Assembly: GCF_003315485.1 (NCBI RefSeq)
Contig: NZ_QNSE01000012.1
Span: 62,001 to 126,000, forward strand
Reading direction: 5' to 3'
From: Marinomonas rhizomae
GTDB taxonomy: Bacteria > Pseudomonadota > Gammaproteobacteria > Pseudomonadales > Marinomonadaceae
DNA length: 64,000 nt
Each line of letters opens with the position of its first letter. The stretch's first letter is position 1. Below, piece after piece: positions 1 to 8,745 of the stretch. The position numbers and the translations under genes were made by a program. The notes under the pieces are model-generated. The model searched no databases. It was not told the origin of the DNA and saw only the letters and a list, made by a program, of their open reading frames with translations.

Positions 1-777
1 GTAACAGCTGATATGGTTCCAAAAGCTATGTTTCTCCCTGTTATGGGAATTCTTGCAGGCATGTTGGTAGCAATATTTTTCTCTTACCGCAAACCTCGTG
101 ATTACACCACGAACGAAGCCGCTCAGCAGCATCTTGATAACACCAAAGACACTGTACTGAAGCCCTTCCAGCTGGTCATGACATTAATCGCTATTGCAGT
201 CACTTTGGTATTTCAAATCACGTTTGATTCACTGCTTGTGGGTGCCATGATAGGATTCATGATTCTATCGATTTCAGGCATATTTCGTTGGGATCAGCAG
301 GATGATGTCTTTACAGAAGGCATGAGAATGATGGTGCAGATCGCGGTAATCATTACCATAGCGTCGGGCTTTGCGGGTGTACTAGAAGCCACAGGGGAAA
401 TTAAACCCTTGGTACAAGCGTCGGCGGAAATGATCGGAGATCACAAAGCGCTAGCAGCCGCGATCATGCTGATTGTAGGTCTGTTTATTACGATTGGTTT
501 CGGTGATTCATTCGCCAGTGTACCAATTCTAGCGCCTATTTATATTCCTCTCGCGCTGACCTTAGGCTTCTCACCAATGGCGGCAGTCGCATTATTAGGA
601 GCCTCGGCCGCACTGGGTGATGCAGGCTCACCAGCCTCAACCATCACTCTTGGCGCGACCTCGGGACTTAACGCCGATGGCCAACATGACCACGTTCGCG
701 ATTCAGTAATCCCTACCTTTATGCATGCTAACTTCGGCATGGTGATCTTTGCTTGGGTTGCTGCAATGATTCTGTAA
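1..777 (+). CDS. Na+/H+ antiporter family permease (NhaC/YuiF-like), 5' truncated by window
   Basis: The reading frame is open from base 1, so only about the last 258 residues are present and the true start lies outside. The visible part is very hydrophobic, with several membrane segments. Near the C-terminus is a glycine- and serine-rich stretch (GFGDSFASVPILAPI, then GASAALGDAGSPASTITLGA) typical of the NhaC/YuiF-type antiporter superfamily. Such proteins exchange Na+ or an organic ion for protons across the inner membrane; the actual substrate cannot be read from the sequence. A 12-bp stem-loop follows the stop. The family call is good; the substrate is unknown. Confidence 0.75.
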   Translation, partial: VTADMVPKAMFLPVMGILAGMLVAIFFSYRKPRDYTTNEAAQQHLDNTKDTVLKPFQLVMTLIAIAVTLVFQITFDSLLVGAMIGFMILSISGIFRWDQQDDVFTEGMRMMVQIAVIITIASGFAGVLEATGEIKPLVQASAEMIGDHKALAAAIMLIVGLFITIGFGDSFASVPILAPIYIPLALTLGFSPMAAVALLGASAALGDAGSPASTITLGATSGLNADGQHDHVRDSVIPTFMHANFGMVIFAWVAAMIL

Positions 778-828
778 ACAATGCTTTTTTGTCTTCTGTA
801 CAAAAAACTAAAATACAAGGTAGCCTTT

Positions 829-860
829 AAAACAAAGCCTCAGAGACGAGGCTTTGTTTC
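829..860 (+). terminator. Stem-loop downstream of the antiporter gene
   Basis: Twelve-bp perfect stem (AAACAAAGCCTC with GAGGCTTTGTTT) and a 6-nt loop, ending in a short T run. It lies 53 bp after the stop of the plus-strand permease and ahead of the convergent GFA gene. It probably ends transcription on the plus strand and could also serve the opposite gene. Confidence 0.7.
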
Positions 861-916
861 CTAAATAACACGAAGAAGTGAAGTTGTTATCCGCGAAAAT
901 AATGACGCCATAAACA

Positions 917-1351
917 TCACTCTTTTGTGGTTGTACTAACTGCAGAGGCAAAATACGCCATAATTTCTGCTTTAGTCATTTCTTTCGTTTTATTAGCAAA
1001 ACAATAATAACCAGGACGTTGGTCGCTAAAATATTGCATATCCATTTCAATACCATCAAGATCTGAAAAGATCCCGACCGACATGTTATAAGCGCCGCTT
1101 TCTTTCAGTTTATAAAATAAATGCGTGCCACATTCGGCACAAAAACTCCGTGACGCCCATGCCGAAGAGTCATACTCTTTAATGTGATCTTGACCTTCAA
1201 TCACCACGTCGGTACCACATTGAACGGCAAAAAAAGGCGCACCGCCCCAGCCACGACAAGAATCACAGTGGCAAACGGTGAATTTAGGATCAATCTGATT
1301 GGCCATGATACTTACCGCACCACATAAACACTGTGCTTTTGCTTTTAACAT
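917..1351 (-). CDS. GFA (CENP-V/GFA) family zinc protein
   Basis: A protein of about 144 residues with the Gfa fold: CxC at C8/C10, the CxCxxC cluster at C27/C29/C32 and a CxxC at C71/C74. These are the structural and catalytic zinc ligands of this family, named after a glutathione-dependent formaldehyde-activating enzyme. Most members have no proven reaction, so a formaldehyde role is not claimed. The start at 1351 was preferred over an upstream ATG at 1396 because AGGAG lies 7 nt before it and the first zinc Cys then falls close to the N-terminus. A WYL regulator lies just upstream on the same strand, a frequent pairing. Confidence 0.85.
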   Translation of the reverse strand: MLKAKAQCLCGAVSIMANQIDPKFTVCHCDSCRGWGGAPFFAVQCGTDVVIEGQDHIKEYDSSAWASRSFCAECGTHLFYKLKESGAYNMSVGIFSDLDGIEMDMQYFSDQRPGYYCFANKTKEMTKAEIMAYFASAVSTTTKE

Positions 1352-1469
1352 TAGGCTACTCCTGATGAAATGAAATCTGTTGAATAAATGTCTCAATACA
1401 TTCTATGGTCACCTAATGACAGCCCTATGTCAGGGGTCTAAAAGCAAATTAGCGATTATAGCGAAACCA

Positions 1470-2162
1470 TTAACCATAACGACAAAAATACTCTTCTAAC
1501 GTCATATCATGAGGCGTAAATGTTGTGGAGAGTAAATCGAGGTTTTGTATTCTATCTAAACGAAAGTTTCTAAAATCTTTACGTAAACGACACCAAGCAA
1601 CCAGTATCCAGCCCTTCCTCGTATTTAATAAAGCAAAGGGTTCAGCTTGTCTTTGCGTCAGTCGACCGCTTTCATCCGTATAGCCAATATCGATGAGAAA
1701 GAAATTCGTGAGTGCGCATTGTAGCGTCGATAAATGATTGCTGTTCTTCTCTTGCGCCTTCATTTGGCTGAATTGCGTTCGTTCCGAGAGAAGATTCACC
1801 TTCGCCTTACTCCTACTGTTGAGCGATGACTTAATTTTATCTATGGCATTGGAGTACTCTTTTACTAGCGATGAATCCTTATTATGAAGCACTAACTGTT
1901 CCACCATCACCAAAGCATTCGCCTCATTTTCGGTAAACATAATGGGCGGTAAACGATAGCCTTCGACCATCCGATAGCCTTTGCCTTCTTCTGTATAAAT
2001 CGGTATTCCCGAGCTCTCCAACGCTCGAATGTCTCGGTAAATCGTCCTGACACTGACTGAAAACCGAGCCGCCAACTCTGTCGCCGTAACTAACGACTTC
2101 GCCTGTAATTGTGTCGCAATTGCGGTTAATCGCGAAAGCCGTTTTACATCACTGCCACTCAA
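1470..2162 (-). CDS. HTH-WYL domain transcriptional regulator (YafY/DeoR-like)
   Basis: The N-terminal winged helix-turn-helix (about residues 5-60, including SVSVRTIYRDIRALE) is followed by a C-terminal WYL domain (about 135-230, with the RLRKDFRNFRLDRI segment). WYL domains bind small ligands or nucleic acid and control the attached HTH. The start is uncertain: a GTG at 2171 overlaps the only good ribosome site (AGGGG), whereas a TTG at 2162 sits 8 nt after it and is preferred. It lies 118 bp upstream of the GFA gene on the same strand and is a plausible regulator of it. Confidence 0.85.
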   Translation of the reverse strand: MSGSDVKRLSRLTAIATQLQAKSLVTATELAARFSVSVRTIYRDIRALESSGIPIYTEEGKGYRMVEGYRLPPIMFTENEANALVMVEQLVLHNKDSSLVKEYSNAIDKIKSSLNSRSKAKVNLLSERTQFSQMKAQEKNSNHLSTLQCALTNFFLIDIGYTDESGRLTQRQAEPFALLNTRKGWILVAWCRLRKDFRNFRLDRIQNLDLLSTTFTPHDMTLEEYFCRYG

Positions 2163-2236
2163 AACATTCACCCCTATTTAAAGACTCAATATGCAGTCCG
2201 CACGCTACGGTAATTCCCCACCAAAAAACCGACTTA

Positions 2237-3151
2237 TCAATAAGCTAATGATGCGCAAGCTTTAGCAAAGTAATGACAATACAGTTGATAGAAGCGCGTA
2301 ACATGAATAGGCTTTCCCCCTTTGTATTGGTGTAAAAAATAAAAGTGCCACTCTCTGCCTCTTATTTCAGGCAACACTCTAACAAGTCGCTCTTTATTAA
2401 GATCTGTTTGCGCTAAGAACTCGGGCAACAATGCAACCCCCATATCACTTAAAACCGCCTCTAAAGCAGAAGTCAGAGTATTCACTTTTGCACAATGAGC
2501 CACAGATATCAGTCGTTCATTCGTTTGTTTATTATCAAACAACTGCAATTTTTCACGATGCCAAGCCGTAGCAATAAATCGATGATTAGATAGCTGCTCA
2601 ACACACTCAACAACGCCATATTGCTTGATATACAGTGGTGAGGCACAAAATATTTCAGACACCCTACCGACAGATAACGCACGATACCCACAGTCTTTTA
2701 TATCGCCACCAAAAATTGCAGCATCTAAATTGTGCTCTATCAGATCTTGCCATTTCTCAGTAACCACCACTTCCGGCGTCAATTTAGGAAACTCCAAACA
2801 CAGCTGTTTTAATACAGGAACAACAATGCCCTTCTCAAGAAAAGGTGGTACTGAGACTTTAAAGTGGCCACTGGGTTGCGCCTTTTCATCGTCAAGAGCC
2901 ATGAGCGTCATACTCAACTGTTCACTCAGTAACTCACTACGAGCCAATAAAGTTTCACCTGCCGAGGTCAACACGACGCCTCGCGTATTACGTATTAATA
3001 ACTGATGCCCTATTGATTCTTCCAAACGCTTTATTTGCTGACTGATGGCAGATTTACTCATACCTAATTTTTTCGCCGCCGCAGTAAAAGAACGCTTCTT
3101 TGCCACTTCGACAAAAATTAACAATAAAGGAGCCAATTTCACACTGTTCAT
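2237..3151 (-). CDS. LysR family transcriptional regulator
   Basis: The N-terminal HTH (SFTAAAKKLGMSKSAISQQI, then a dimerisation helix with RTRGV-type wing) is followed by a periplasmic-binding-like effector domain to the end. At 304 residues it has normal LysR length. An upstream ATG at 3190 would add 13 residues and leave only about 50 bp to the divergent DUF1330 gene; the start at 3151 fits the family better, though neither has a clear ribosome site. The divergent layout suggests it controls the DUF1330 gene, its own promoter, or both. Confidence 0.85.
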   Translation of the reverse strand: MNSVKLAPLLLIFVEVAKKRSFTAAAKKLGMSKSAISQQIKRLEESIGHQLLIRNTRGVVLTSAGETLLARSELLSEQLSMTLMALDDEKAQPSGHFKVSVPPFLEKGIVVPVLKQLCLEFPKLTPEVVVTEKWQDLIEHNLDAAIFGGDIKDCGYRALSVGRVSEIFCASPLYIKQYGVVECVEQLSNHRFIATAWHREKLQLFDNKQTNERLISVAHCAKVNTLTSALEAVLSDMGVALLPEFLAQTDLNKERLVRVLPEIRGREWHFYFLHQYKGGKPIHVTRFYQLYCHYFAKACASLAY

Positions 3152-3242
3152 ATTTTTAAACAACAAGTTAATTTTATGAGTATTGTTCATTATGTTTTAC
3201 GAATTTAAGCTATGTCAACACAACCAATTGAGGAGACACACA

Positions 3243-3518
3243 ATGACAAGTTTAGTAATCGTTGAGCTAACCCCTATCGACAAAACAAAGCTCACAGAAT
3301 ACAGCGCTCTGGCCGCTGAAACCCTCAAACCATTTGATGGACGTTTTATTGCCAAAGGTGAAGTAGAGACATTATATGGAGAAGCCGTTCACCCAATGAA
3401 AGCGGTCATCGAATTTCCAGACAAAGAAAGTGCGAAAAACTGGTATAACAGCGATGCCTATCAAGCCATTATTCCATTGAGAGAAAAAGGCATGAAGTGC
3501 CAATTCCATTTGGTGTAA
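3243..3518 (+). CDS. DUF1330 family protein
   Basis: A 91-residue protein matching the small dimeric ferredoxin-like alpha/beta-barrel family DUF1330: an N-terminal strand (MTSLVIVELT), a central GRFIAKGEVETLYGE segment and a C-terminal SDAYQAIIPLRE helix. The family has no assigned reaction. A GAGGAG ribosome site ends about 8 nt before the ATG at 3243; an in-frame upstream extension to 3183 has none. It is divergent from the LysR gene, its likely regulator. Confidence 0.82.
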   Translation: MTSLVIVELTPIDKTKLTEYSALAAETLKPFDGRFIAKGEVETLYGEAVHPMKAVIEFPDKESAKNWYNSDAYQAIIPLREKGMKCQFHLV

Positions 3519-3619
3519 AAAATGCTCTCCGCGTAGCATCATCTATGAAAAAAGACCTTGGTAGCCACTTTCAGCCGCCAAGGTTAATCACCCCTAAAAA
3601 AAGAGACGGAATACTAAAC

Positions 3620-4090
3620 ATGCAGCATGTCACCTCATCGACACTTCCATTACAAAGCGCACTTCGTGATCGAATCAAGCCTATGGATTTCATTGATTGC
3701 TACTCTGTTGAAGCCGATTTATCACCACGCCATGCCGCAGAAATCATCACAGATTTTCCGGGGTGGGCTCAGTGTTTGGTTGCCATAAGAAACATCATCA
3801 CGGCACCATTTGGGCTGTTAAAAGAAGGTCCTGATACTTCAGACAAAGTCGGATTTTTCCCAGTGGAGTCTGAGAATAACGAGGAACTTATAGCGGGGTT
3901 TAACGACAAACATTTGGACTTTCGAGTTTCAGTTATGTCTCAAAATGGGCGTATCTTTTTGGCCACTTGGGTGCATACCAACCACCCTGCAGGCAAGCTG
4001 TACCTAGCAACAATTCTTCCATTCCACATGCTTATCGTCCGTAATGCCTTAGCACGTGTCAAAGCGACCAACAAAATGAAGCAGCGTTAG
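3620..4090 (+). CDS. DUF2867 family protein
   Basis: The open frame runs from 3497, but the conserved part begins near the ATG at 3620 and gives 156 residues. The segment PGWAQCLVAIRNIITAPFGL and the later HTNHPAGKLYLATILPFH segment match the DUF2867 pattern, a family related to polyketide-cyclase-like folds and often beside DUF1330 or oxidoreductases. It has no known function. Upstream ATG codons at 3497 and 3545 lack ribosome sites and would overlap the DUF1330 gene or add an unconserved tail. Confidence 0.7.
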   Translation: MQHVTSSTLPLQSALRDRIKPMDFIDCYSVEADLSPRHAAEIITDFPGWAQCLVAIRNIITAPFGLLKEGPDTSDKVGFFPVESENNEELIAGFNDKHLDFRVSVMSQNGRIFLATWVHTNHPAGKLYLATILPFHMLIVRNALARVKATNKMKQR

Positions 4091-4169
4091 AAAAACATGA
4101 CAATACCGCTCTGATTACTTTCATCATCACGGCTTTTCAATAAGCTCGGCTGTATTGGTATGTTTGTCG

Positions 4170-4664
4170 TTAACTCCCTGTTTCAATACTTGAACTAATT
4201 GCTCTCACCATAATGTGCTGTGGGCCTGCGGATCCACCATAATAAAGACTATTGGTGTCTTTAAAACCTCCCTTTAAGTACAGTGCTTTAGCAATGGAAT
4301 TTTGACAATTTACGGTAAGAAATATCTCGGTATGGTTTGGATAGGCTTCACTCAGGTAGTTTGGCAAGATCAAAATAGCTTGTTTTGCATAGCCTCCGCC
4401 TTGGTATTCTTTGCTGATAAAGAAGCTACGTAAGCCGATTGAGTTAGATTGCTTGGCAAAATCGTAGTTTTTCGAATAGGTGATATCTATCAGGAAGAAA
4501 CCAACGATTTGATCCTCCGCGAAAATAACATGAGGGCGAACTTGTGCATTAGCACTTTTTAGAATCTCATCAATCGTGCCAACAAACTTTCTTTGCTCTT
4601 CCACAACGCCCAAATTAATGACGTCCGCTAGGTGTTGAGTCGTCATCTTTTCGATAATCACCAT
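4170..4664 (-). CDS. GNAT family N-acetyltransferase
   Basis: A 164-residue single-domain protein. The acetyl-CoA-binding motif Q/RxxGxG/A appears as Q88-G-G-G-Y-A93, followed by a helix and the NCQNSIAKALYLKGGF segment typical of the GNAT C-terminal half. The acceptor substrate is unknown. A clear ribosome site (AGGAG) precedes the ATG at 4664. It is a single gene between unrelated neighbours. Confidence 0.85.
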   Translation of the reverse strand: MVIIEKMTTQHLADVINLGVVEEQRKFVGTIDEILKSANAQVRPHVIFAEDQIVGFFLIDITYSKNYDFAKQSNSIGLRSFFISKEYQGGGYAKQAILILPNYLSEAYPNHTEIFLTVNCQNSIAKALYLKGGFKDTNSLYYGGSAGPQHIMVRAISSSIETGS

Positions 4665-4758
4665 ATCCTCTACTCCTAATTTTTTTCTTTTTTATCTTGT
4701 TGTATTTATTCTATTGGCCCAAATTATAAACAGCTATCCAAGTTAAACGTGGTGCTTT

Positions 4759-5847
4759 ATGTTTGTTATCAAGATTGTGGTTGCCGTGATTGTAATACTG
4801 GGCCTAGCGGTTTATTTCGTTAATTTAAACATTAAATCCAAGGTAAATCCTATCGAGGAAACCACATCCGCGCCTTATCATAACGCTAAGTTTTATAATA
4901 CAGCGCCTCGTATCCCCATGTCTTTTTCTGATATGGCCGCTTTATGGGTTCGTTTTTTCACTGAAAAAAAAGTCGACACTACGCCCGATATCAGCATTCC
5001 GCTACACACTGTTAGTCGTACTGATTTAGAGGTACTGAGTAAGGATACGCTGCACCTGATTAAGCTTGGACATTCCTCTATATTGCTAAAAGTTTATGGC
5101 GAATATTGGCTAATTGACCCAGTCTTCTCAGATCGCGCGTCGCCCTTTCAGTTTGCTGGACCAAAACGATTCCACCAGCCACCAATCAACCTAGAAGATC
5201 TGCCACCTATCGATAAAGTATTGATTTCCCATAACCATTACGATCATTTGGATAAGGCAAGCATTAAAGTTTTACAAGCAAAAACACAGCAATTCTTGGT
5301 ACCAAAAGGAGTTGATGGTGATCTAGTAAATTGGGGAGTTGAAATACATAAAATTACCACGTTCGATTGGTGGCAGGAACTTCAAACTAATCAAGGCTTG
5401 GTCGCCTTTACACCGACTCAGCACTTTTCGGGACGTGGTATGGGCGATGGCAACGCGACTTTATGGGGAGCTTGGGTTATTAAAACACCGCAGGAAAGTA
5501 TTTTCTTTAGCGGTGACTCTGGCTATTTTTCAGGTTTTAAACAAACAGGTGAAAAATACGGGCCATTCGATCTCACCATGATAGAAACCGGCGCTTACGA
5601 TGAAGATTGGGCCGATATTCACATGAAGCCAGAAGAAAGCGTTCAGGCCCATATCGACTTACAAGGAAAAGTGATGATGCCAATTCACAATGGCACTTTC
5701 GATCTGGCATTCCATACATGGCATGATCCGTTTGACCGAGTGGTTGCCGAATCAGAACGCAGGAATGTGACCTTAAGTACACCTGAATTTGGTCGTATTG
5801 TTTCTATTAACAATCTGCCACCATTAACGCCTTGGTGGAATAAGTAA
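4759..5847 (+). CDS. Membrane-anchored metallo-beta-lactamase-fold hydrolase (UlaG/NAPE-PLD-like)
   Basis: An N-terminal membrane anchor (about residues 3-23) precedes a metallo-beta-lactamase domain. The metal motif HxHxDH is H158-N-H-Y-D-H163; further ligands are in the QHFSGRG, SGDSGYF and PIHNGTFDLAFH segments. The W-rich stretch and PKRFHQPP region resemble the NAPE-PLD and UlaG branch (Lactamase_B_2), which cleaves phosphodiester or lactone bonds. Substrate is unknown; the N-terminal helix suggests action at or outside the inner membrane. Confidence 0.82.
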   Translation: MFVIKIVVAVIVILGLAVYFVNLNIKSKVNPIEETTSAPYHNAKFYNTAPRIPMSFSDMAALWVRFFTEKKVDTTPDISIPLHTVSRTDLEVLSKDTLHLIKLGHSSILLKVYGEYWLIDPVFSDRASPFQFAGPKRFHQPPINLEDLPPIDKVLISHNHYDHLDKASIKVLQAKTQQFLVPKGVDGDLVNWGVEIHKITTFDWWQELQTNQGLVAFTPTQHFSGRGMGDGNATLWGAWVIKTPQESIFFSGDSGYFSGFKQTGEKYGPFDLTMIETGAYDEDWADIHMKPEESVQAHIDLQGKVMMPIHNGTFDLAFHTWHDPFDRVVAESERRNVTLSTPEFGRIVSINNLPPLTPWWNK

Positions 5848-5874
5848 TAAACGTGTCGAAGGTTTTGTATAAGG

Positions 5875-6591
5875 TCAGTTCGGTGCCCCTTCAAACATTC
5901 TATTACGAGCGCTATTCAAGTGTTTCTTCATTGCTTCTCGTGCCGCAGCAGGATTACCGTCTCTTATCGCTTCGACTATCTCATTATGCTCTTTCTGAAC
6001 AAGTTGTAAGCGAGACTCTGGGTGTAACAAGGATAAATTCCGCGTGATATTGATGCCTTCTTTAATGCTCTTGCGCAGCAACTCCAATACCGTACTATAA
6101 AAATGATTATTGGCTGCGTTGGTAATGGCAATATGAAAATCAAAATCTTCATCTGTCGCCAATTTATTCGAAGCATTCGCCACATTCATCTTTTCATACG
6201 CTTTAACGATTGCGTCTAACTGGACACTAGTCCTACGCTCCGCAGCAAGTGCAGCAGCATCTGCCTCAAGATTAGAACGAAACTCAAAGCAACGTTGAAT
6301 ATCAGCAATACTTGAAAGTGGTGAAAACTGTAAAACCAGATTATCTGGCTGCTTGATAACATAACTGCCCGATCCACGCCGTGATGCTATCAGCTCATCT
6401 TCACGTAAACGAGAAAGTGCTTCACGTAATACAGGTCGAGAGACTTTAAATTCCTGACACAGTATGGTTTCAGCCGGAAGCTTTGTATTCAGCCCATAAG
6501 TACCATCCATGATTAATGCAAGTATCTGTTCATAAACTATTGCACCAAGAGACTGCTGGGAGTTTTTTGTTCGAGTAGGAACCTTACTCAT
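5875..6591 (-). CDS. GntR family (FadR/FCD) transcriptional regulator
   Basis: A 238-residue protein with a GntR winged helix (about 15-75, including LPAETILCQEFKVSRPVLRE) and an all-helical FCD effector domain (about 95-225) carrying the metal/ligand residues of this class (DEDFDFHIAI and the EHNEIVEAI helix). Such regulators usually respond to organic or sugar acids. It is divergent from the rraA-tctCBA-aldehyde dehydrogenase cluster, which it most likely represses. Confidence 0.9.
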   Translation of the reverse strand: MSKVPTRTKNSQQSLGAIVYEQILALIMDGTYGLNTKLPAETILCQEFKVSRPVLREALSRLREDELIASRRGSGSYVIKQPDNLVLQFSPLSSIADIQRCFEFRSNLEADAAALAAERRTSVQLDAIVKAYEKMNVANASNKLATDEDFDFHIAITNAANNHFYSTVLELLRKSIKEGINITRNLSLLHPESRLQLVQKEHNEIVEAIRDGNPAAAREAMKKHLNSARNRMFEGAPN

Positions 6592-6794
6592 AGTGTTTCA
6601 CCGACTTAATAAATGGAAGCAATTTAGGATTATCGACTTGGAATATCGCCCGTCTATCTTCAGCCTAAGCATGACAGGCTAAAACGCTTATTAAAAATAA
6701 CACATTTTAACACCTTTTCTTATTTATAGTACCAAGACAAGACAATGAAACCAAAAAAACACAAAAAAAGAGCCATTACATACAACAACTTAGA

Positions 6795-6824
6795 AATAAT
6801 TAGTAAATAGTTGTAATAATTAGT
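6795..6824. promoter_or_regulatory. Direct repeat in the GntR/rraA intergenic region
   Basis: In the AT-rich 297-bp gap between the GntR gene and rraA, the 10-mer AATAATTAGT occurs twice (6795-6804 and 6815-6824), exactly 20 bp apart, or about two helical turns. It is a possible regulator site close to the rraA promoter. The region is AT-rich, so chance is a real alternative. Confidence 0.3.
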
Positions 6825-6888
6825 TTGATTTGTAAATTTTCAGGGTGTATTGTTCTCAGGCGTTTCTTACCAATGGAGATCAAGGTTA

Positions 6889-7614
6889 ATGAGCATTACA
6901 AACAAATATAAAAAATTAGATGAAGCTGTCTTAAAGCAACTGCATCAGGTATCAACAGCCACCTTACACACTGCTCTTTTCAAAAGAGGACTGCGCAATA
7001 CATATATACAAGGTGTTAGCCAAGTTAATAACACAAAAGTAAAAATGGTCGGTCAAGCATTCACATTGCGCTATATTCCAGCCCGTGAAGACCTTGATAC
7101 CGTTGCGGCCTTTAAAGATCCAGAACACCCACAGAGGTTAGCGGTTGAGTCTGTTCCTGAAGGCATGATTTTAGTCTCTGATTGTCGTCAAGATGCTTCT
7201 GCTGCAAGCGCAGGTAGTATTCTTCTAACTCGATTAGAGTTCAGAAAATGTGCGGGATTTGTATCAGATGCTGGCATTAGAGATTTTGAAGGTGCTTCAG
7301 CAATGAATATGCCAATTTTCTGCACTAAGGCAAGCGCTCCAACCAACCTCACTAAGCACCATGGCGTTGACCTCGAAGTGCCAATCGGATGCGGCGGCGT
7401 TGCCGTTTATCCAGGTGATGTCTTAGTCGGTGATGGCGATGGCATTATTGTTATTCCATTAGAAATTGCAGATGAGATATCAGCTGAAGCAATAAAAATG
7501 GAAGCGTTTGAAGATTATGTCATCACTAAAGTTCGCGCAGGCAGCGCAGTCATTGGTCTTTATCCACCAAATGATGAGGCGCAGAGAGAATACAATGAAT
7601 TTATAGCAAGCTAA
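6889..7614 (+). CDS. RraA/HMG-aldolase family protein
   Basis: A 241-residue protein of the RraA fold, which includes 4-hydroxy-4-methyl-2-oxoglutarate/4-carboxy-4-hydroxy-2-oxoadipate aldolases and the RNase E inhibitor RraA. The aldolase signature is intact: DAGIRD with R131 and D132 (substrate and metal-binding residues) and PGDVLVGDGDG further on. A catabolic lyase is therefore more likely than an RNase regulator, given the transporter and dehydrogenase downstream. The ATG at 6889 follows GGAG and AAGG; a TTG at 6850 is less likely. A 10-bp hairpin starts immediately after the stop. Confidence 0.82.
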   Translation: MSITNKYKKLDEAVLKQLHQVSTATLHTALFKRGLRNTYIQGVSQVNNTKVKMVGQAFTLRYIPAREDLDTVAAFKDPEHPQRLAVESVPEGMILVSDCRQDASAASAGSILLTRLEFRKCAGFVSDAGIRDFEGASAMNMPIFCTKASAPTNLTKHHGVDLEVPIGCGGVAVYPGDVLVGDGDGIIVIPLEIADEISAEAIKMEAFEDYVITKVRAGSAVIGLYPPNDEAQREYNEFIAS

Positions 7615-7639
7615 TTTGGATAATTTGTTATTGTCCAAA
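7615..7639 (+). other. Hairpin abutting the rraA stop codon
   Basis: A 10-bp stem (one G-T wobble) with a 5-nt loop begins at the base after the rraA stop codon. No T tract follows, so it is more likely an mRNA-stability or partial attenuation element than a full terminator. Confidence 0.45.
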
Positions 7640-7730
7640 TACCACTTGTGACATTGAGAAATACAGGTTTGACAACAAATCTGTTGGTTAAACTAGGCGT
7701 AACCCCCTAATAATAAAAAGAGACAAAGTT

Positions 7731-8696
7731 ATGTTATCTAAAAAACTAAAAAGTACATTAATGGCTGCTGTTGGTGCGTGCATTATCAGCTCATCTGTTG
7801 TTGCTGCAGACTTTCCATCTAAAGACATTCGTCTGATCGTACCTTGGCCTGCTGGCGGTGGTGCAGATGCTATTTCTAGGAAAATCAGTAATATTGCTGA
7901 GCAGTCGCTGCCTAAATCTATCTATGTTGAAAATATCGGTGGTGCGGTAACGGCAACAGGTCTGATGCAAATGACCCGTGCTCGCCCTGATGGACATACT
8001 GTTGGTGTACTTACCTATGACAGCGTCATCACACTACCTCGCGGTAAAATGGTACCTGGATATTCTCTAGACAAAATGACACCCATTGCTCGAATTACTC
8101 GTGAAGCAGATGCCATCGTGGTATCTAAACACTCAGGCTATAACAACTTTGAAGAGCTTATTGATGCGGCTAAAGCGAACCCGAACACGGTGCGAATTGG
8201 TGTGGCGCCAAAAGGTTCTGGCCCTTTCCTTGCCGTTCGCCGTTTAGAAAAAGAGCTGGGGGTTTCGTTTAATGTGATTACTTATCCTGGCTCTTCTAGT
8301 GCAGAAGCAGAAGCGCTTCTATCTGGCGAGCTGGATGCGGCAATCTCAAGCCTAGGCGATTTTAGCGGTATTATTAGTTCGGGAGATGCAAAAGGGGTTA
8401 TTGAGCTATCTTCTGAACAAAACCCATCTTACCCAGGCGTTCCACCTATTAGCTCTCTGGGTTATCAGTTAGAAACTGGTAGCTTCATTTTGTTAGCGGC
8501 ACCGAAAAATACACCAAAAGAATCCATTGCCACTCTAGAGTCTGCATTTAAAACCGCATTTGACAGTAAAGAGTTCCAAGATTGGGTAACGACTATTGGC
8601 GTAACACCTAGCTGGTTGGGCTCCACTGATGTTCAAGCTTGGATAGATGAATTGCAATCTAGCACATTTAAAGTCATGGATGATTTGAATCTGTAG
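7731..8696 (+). CDS. tctC: Tripartite tricarboxylate transporter substrate-binding protein (TctC/Bug family)
   Basis: A 321-residue periplasmic protein. The first about 25 residues form a signal peptide (basic start, hydrophobic core, VVA-A cleavage region). The IVPWPAGGGADAISR segment near residue 37-50 is the hallmark ligand-cradling loop of the Bug/TctC family. It captures an organic acid and hands it to TctAB. The ligand is not readable from sequence, but the neighbouring aldolase and semialdehyde dehydrogenase suggest a hydroxylated di/tricarboxylate or sugar acid. It is followed by a stem-loop and then tctB and tctA. Confidence 0.9.
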   Translation: MLSKKLKSTLMAAVGACIISSSVVAADFPSKDIRLIVPWPAGGGADAISRKISNIAEQSLPKSIYVENIGGAVTATGLMQMTRARPDGHTVGVLTYDSVITLPRGKMVPGYSLDKMTPIARITREADAIVVSKHSGYNNFEELIDAAKANPNTVRIGVAPKGSGPFLAVRRLEKELGVSFNVITYPGSSSAEAEALLSGELDAAISSLGDFSGIISSGDAKGVIELSSEQNPSYPGVPPISSLGYQLETGSFILLAAPKNTPKESIATLESAFKTAFDSKEFQDWVTTIGVTPSWLGSTDVQAWIDELQSSTFKVMDDLNL

Positions 8697-8711
8697 TAAC
8701 TCGGTATGACA

Positions 8712-8732
8712 GCCCCGAAAATATTTCGGGGC
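8712..8732 (+). other. Intercistronic hairpin between tctC and tctB
   Basis: A perfect 9-bp GC-rich stem (GCCCCGAAA with TTTCGGGGC) with a 3-nt loop and no T tract. It lies 15 nt after tctC and before tctB. Such stem-loops after a binding-protein gene usually protect the upstream mRNA so that the binding protein is made in excess of the membrane subunits. Confidence 0.7.
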
Positions 8733-8745
8733 GTTTACAAGGTAG

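Noticed and set aside
2625-3005. 126-residue plus-strand open frame across the LysR gene
   Set aside because: Lies wholly inside the LysR coding sequence on the other strand; no domain or ribosome site.
8712-8732. tctC downstream hairpin as a full terminator
   Set aside because: No T tract follows and tctB begins 14 bp later on the same strand, so an mRNA-stability role is preferred.
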